A stretch of DNA of 7,324 nt from Planctomycetota bacterium (GTDB taxonomy: Bacteria > Planctomycetota > Phycisphaerae > UBA1845): NCBI GenBank assembly GCA_022561415.1, contig JADFRH010000118.1:1-7324 (forward strand). Reading direction: 5' to 3'. Both the position numbers and the translations under genes were made by a program. The notes beneath the pieces are model-generated. The model was not told the DNA's origin, ran no database searches, and saw only the letters and a list, made by a program, of their open reading frames with translations. This document shows positions 5,958 to 7,324 of the stretch, in pieces (position 1 is the stretch's first letter; every line of letters begins with the position of its first letter).

Positions 5958-6519
5958 CGATCACATCGGTGTAATGCCCGTCGGCGCGGAGCATGTCCTC
6001 TTTGAGCCGCCCCTCCTCGACGAACCCGAGAGATTGATAGAGTGCGATCGCCCGCTGGTTGTCGTCATGGACGCGAAGATAGAGCTTTCGCAGGCCGCGG
6101 GCCGCCGCCCACGCGATGATGCACTCGGAGAGCCTCCGCCCCAGCCCCTGCCCCCAGAACTCCTTGACCACGGTAATGCCGAGCTCGGCGTGGTGCTGTT
6201 GCCGTTTGAACTTGGAGGGCTCGGCCCCGGCGAACGCCACGAGCCGCCCGTCACATTCGACGGTCAGCAACAGGCAGTTTTCGTTCCCGGCGCGCTCGCG
6301 TATCCACTCGCGTTCCTGCTCGACGCTCAAGTCGAACTCGCCCGGCATGTACATCAGGAAGTCGCTCTCCCCGTGCGTCTTGGGAAAAACCTCGCACGCA
6401 GCCTCGGCGTCGTCCTCGACGAGCCGGCGGATCGTGGCCCGCCGACCATCCTTGAGCGCGAACTCGATCGGCCATGTGCCTGGCCCACTCCGCGTGTTCG
6501 GTGTCACTTCCTCGGGCAT
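5929..6519 (-). CDS. GNAT-family N-acetyltransferase
   Basis: Acetyl-CoA-dependent N-acetyltransferase of RimI/RimJ-like type; the acceptor cannot be told from the sequence. Numbered from the ATG at 6519 (196 aa), the protein opens with a short variable tail, then IEFALKDGRRATIRRLVEDDAEA, the usual first strand and helix. The central strands are CLLLTVECDGRLVAFAGAE. The acetyl-CoA-binding motif A is ELGITVVKEFWGQGLGRRL (about residues 112-130, with Q-G-x-G), followed by LYLRVHDDNQRAIALYQSLGFVEEG with the conserved Asn154, Tyr161 and Gly165-Phe166. The length is normal for the family. A TTG at 6564 extends the frame by 15 residues but is not supported by a ribosome-binding site; no good one precedes the ATG either. 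It lies downstream of the zinc-ribbon gene on the same strand, separated by a structured repeat, and converges on the short frame at 5853. Confidence 0.93.
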   Translation of the reverse strand: MPEEVTPNTRSGPGTWPIEFALKDGRRATIRRLVEDDAEAACEVFPKTHGESDFLMYMPGEFDLSVEQEREWIRERAGNENCLLLTVECDGRLVAFAGAEPSKFKRQQHHAELGITVVKEFWGQGLGRRLSECIIAWAAARGLRKLYLRVHDDNQRAIALYQSLGFVEEGRLKEDMLRADGHYTDVIVMAKHFRRA

Positions 6520-6597
6520 GCCATCAATCGTAACGTCGGACGGCGCTGTGGGATAGCTGCCCAATCGCGACCGACAACAGACGCCGCCGACTTACCG

Positions 6598-6696
6598 GTC
6601 AGAGCCGTAGGCGCGAGCCTACGGTCATGCCATGACCGCGCACTGGCCCAAGGCTCGCCGCGCGACGGTCACCGGGCTTGCGCCCGGTGCTCTGAC
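6598..6696. repeat. Structured REP/MITE-like intergenic element with 8-bp closing inverted repeat
   Basis: GTCAGAGC (6598-6605) and GCTCTGAC (6689-6696) are exact inverted repeats closing a 99-bp unit. Inside, CCGTAGGC-GCGA-GCCTACGG (6605-6624) is a perfect 8-bp stem with a GNRA-type loop, GGTCAT-GCC-ATGACC (6623-6637) is a 6-bp stem, and CACCGGGC-TTGC-GCCCGGTG (6670-6689) is another perfect 8-bp stem. Some arms share one or two bases, so not all pairs can form at once. The element begins 7 bp after the stop of the zinc-ribbon gene (minus strand) and lies before the acetyltransferase gene. It could end or stabilise that transcript. Its architecture suggests a dispersed mobile repeat. No tRNA-like features such as a CCA end or T-loop are evident. 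Confidence 0.65.
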
Positions 6697-6702
6697 TTCG
6701 AC

Positions 6703-7263
6703 TTACGATTCCGAGTCGCCGACGGGTGAATCTGAAGACGGGTCGGATGAAACCTCCGTGATGTGGTCGTTGACGCGGCCGCACTCGGTGCAGGTGGTGG
6801 AAGTCGCGCCGCGCATGTCGTAGCCACATGCCAAGCAGAGCCCACGCTTATGCCGTCGTCGTCGGCGCCAGATCGGATAAGCGACCGATTGACCCGCCAG
6901 GCCGACAAACACGGTGATTGGTAGGGACAGATGGAACAGAAACCCCGACACGCCTCGCGGTGGTCTCCGGAGCGACGCCGGGCGAAGCGAGCGTAGCGAC
7001 AGGGCGTGGGATGCGTTCGCGTCACTGGTCTTGCCGTACAGTCCCACGCGGTAGCTCAGGTTGGGGGAAAAGCGCCGAACGAGCACGAACCCGTCGGGAT
7101 AGATCATCGCATTGACGAGCCACTTATCAGGTCGCGAGTAGCCGAACGTAACGCACGTCGCATGAGGGCTTCGGGTCGCGGCGAGCCAATACGTGCCCGC
7201 CCACGCGCCGGCGCTGAGGGTGAGGCCTGCGATACAAAAAGTGCGCCAGAAAGTCTTGAGCAT
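6703..7263 (-). CDS. Two-TM membrane protein with C-terminal zinc ribbon (planctomycete type)
   Basis: A 186-aa protein of unknown function from a type I associate with planctomycetes. A membrane segment spans about residues 6-28, an extracytoplasmic region about 29-105, and a second membrane segment about 107-132 (GFLFHLSLPITVFVGLAGQSVAYPIW). Then comes a basic stop-transfer RRRRRHKR and a zinc ribbon CLACGYDMRGATSTTCTECG with Cys143, Cys146, Cys158 and Cys161, so the ribbon should be cytoplasmic. The acidic Ser-rich tail (SSDPSSDSPVGDSES) is probably disordered. The ATG at 7263 gives a natural membrane-anchor start; no ribosome-binding site is obvious. The stretch SLRSLRPASLRRPP (about residues 88-102) is encoded by a repetitive GCGA-rich segment and may be a later insertion. 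The gene is upstream of the acetyltransferase on the same strand. Function cannot be inferred from context. Confidence 0.85.
   Translation of the reverse strand: MLKTFWRTFCIAGLTLSAGAWAGTYWLAATRSPHATCVTFGYSRPDKWLVNAMIYPDGFVLVRRFSPNLSYRVGLYGKTSDANASHALSLRSLRPASLRRPPRGVSGFLFHLSLPITVFVGLAGQSVAYPIWRRRRRHKRGLCLACGYDMRGATSTTCTECGRVNDHITEVSSDPSSDSPVGDSES
6977..7006. repeat. GCGA-rich short repeat segment inside the zinc-ribbon gene
   Basis: The segment contains GGCGAAGCGAGCGTAGCGAC, with AGCGA/TAGCGA units in close succession. In the gene's frame it encodes Leu/Arg/Ser-rich residues unlike the rest of the protein. It resembles short palindromic repeats dispersed in some GC-rich genomes, but only one copy is visible here, so this is suggestive only. 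Confidence 0.25.
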
Positions 7264-7279
7264 AGTTCAGATGAATGGC

Positions 7280-7310
7280 CGGAGCCGTTTAGTAGTCAAG
7301 GTTGGCTCCG
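7280..7310. repeat. Imperfect inverted repeat upstream of the zinc-ribbon gene
   Basis: CGGAGCC (7280-7286) and GGCTCCG (7304-7310) form a 7-bp stem with a 17-nt loop, with a further GGCC/GGCC match outside an AA bulge. It lies 17 bp upstream of the start codon at 7263. It might be the terminator of a gene beyond the window or part of the leader. Weak on its own. Confidence 0.25.
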
Positions 7311-7324
7311 AAGGCCGGCGTTCG

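Noticed and set aside
6598..6696. tRNA or known riboswitch in the multi-hairpin element
   Set aside because: The branched shape recalls a cloverleaf, but there is no T-loop sequence, plausible anticodon arm or CCA end, and it lies at a 3' gene end rather than a leader.
5944..6729. A 261-codon plus-strand open frame over the acetyltransferase
   Set aside because: The minus strand encodes a clear GNAT domain; the plus frame also runs through the structured repeat.

Overview
The window is high-GC DNA that looks mostly planctomycete. The evidence is family recognition: a short membrane protein ending in a CxxCGYDxRG...CxxC zinc ribbon, a sulfatase-fold lipoprotein fused to TPRs, an LPP20-type secreted protein with three repeats, and an IspG start containing a VADVHFHFERALEA segment. 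No rRNA, tRNA, CRISPR array, transposase or integrase was found. A metagenome-derived contig would fit the anomalies at the left end.

Left end (1-982, minus strand): a CcdA/DsbD-type membrane protein that reads as haloarchaeal rather than bacterial, with an apparent one-base frameshift near its C-terminus. It abuts the first ~92 codons of ispG, which stops abruptly 3 nt before the ccdA start codon. The ispG/ccdA boundary near 695-715 is the most suspicious point in the window. It is either an assembly chimera or a real rearrangement that destroyed ispG. A good sigma70-like promoter precedes the ispG start. Bases 1-63 hold no gene I can support.

Centre (1204-5957, plus strand): three exported proteins in one direction. 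They are a lipoprotein with a CsgG-like region and a C-terminal TPR, a signal-peptide protein with three tandem LPP20/FlgT-N-like units, and a sulfatase/alkaline-phosphatase-fold lipoprotein with a TPR tail. The last has a Thr in the nucleophile position and Ala in two positions normally held by active-site Asp and His, so it may be a pseudoenzyme. A 34-codon reading frame overlaps its stop codon as GTGA behind a strong ribosome-binding sequence and may be a truncated membrane-protein gene. The gaps (110-160 bp and 142 bp) contain hairpins, so a single transcript is not certain. The set suggests an outer-membrane/periplasmic assembly or scaffolding function, but this is inference.

Right end (5929-7263, minus strand): a GNAT N-acetyltransferase and the two-TM zinc-ribbon protein. 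Between them lies a ~99-bp structured element with an 8-bp closing inverted repeat around internal hairpins, which looks like a dispersed REP/MITE-type repeat. A second short GCGA-rich segment sits inside the zinc-ribbon gene. Bases 7264-7324 carry only an imperfect inverted repeat.
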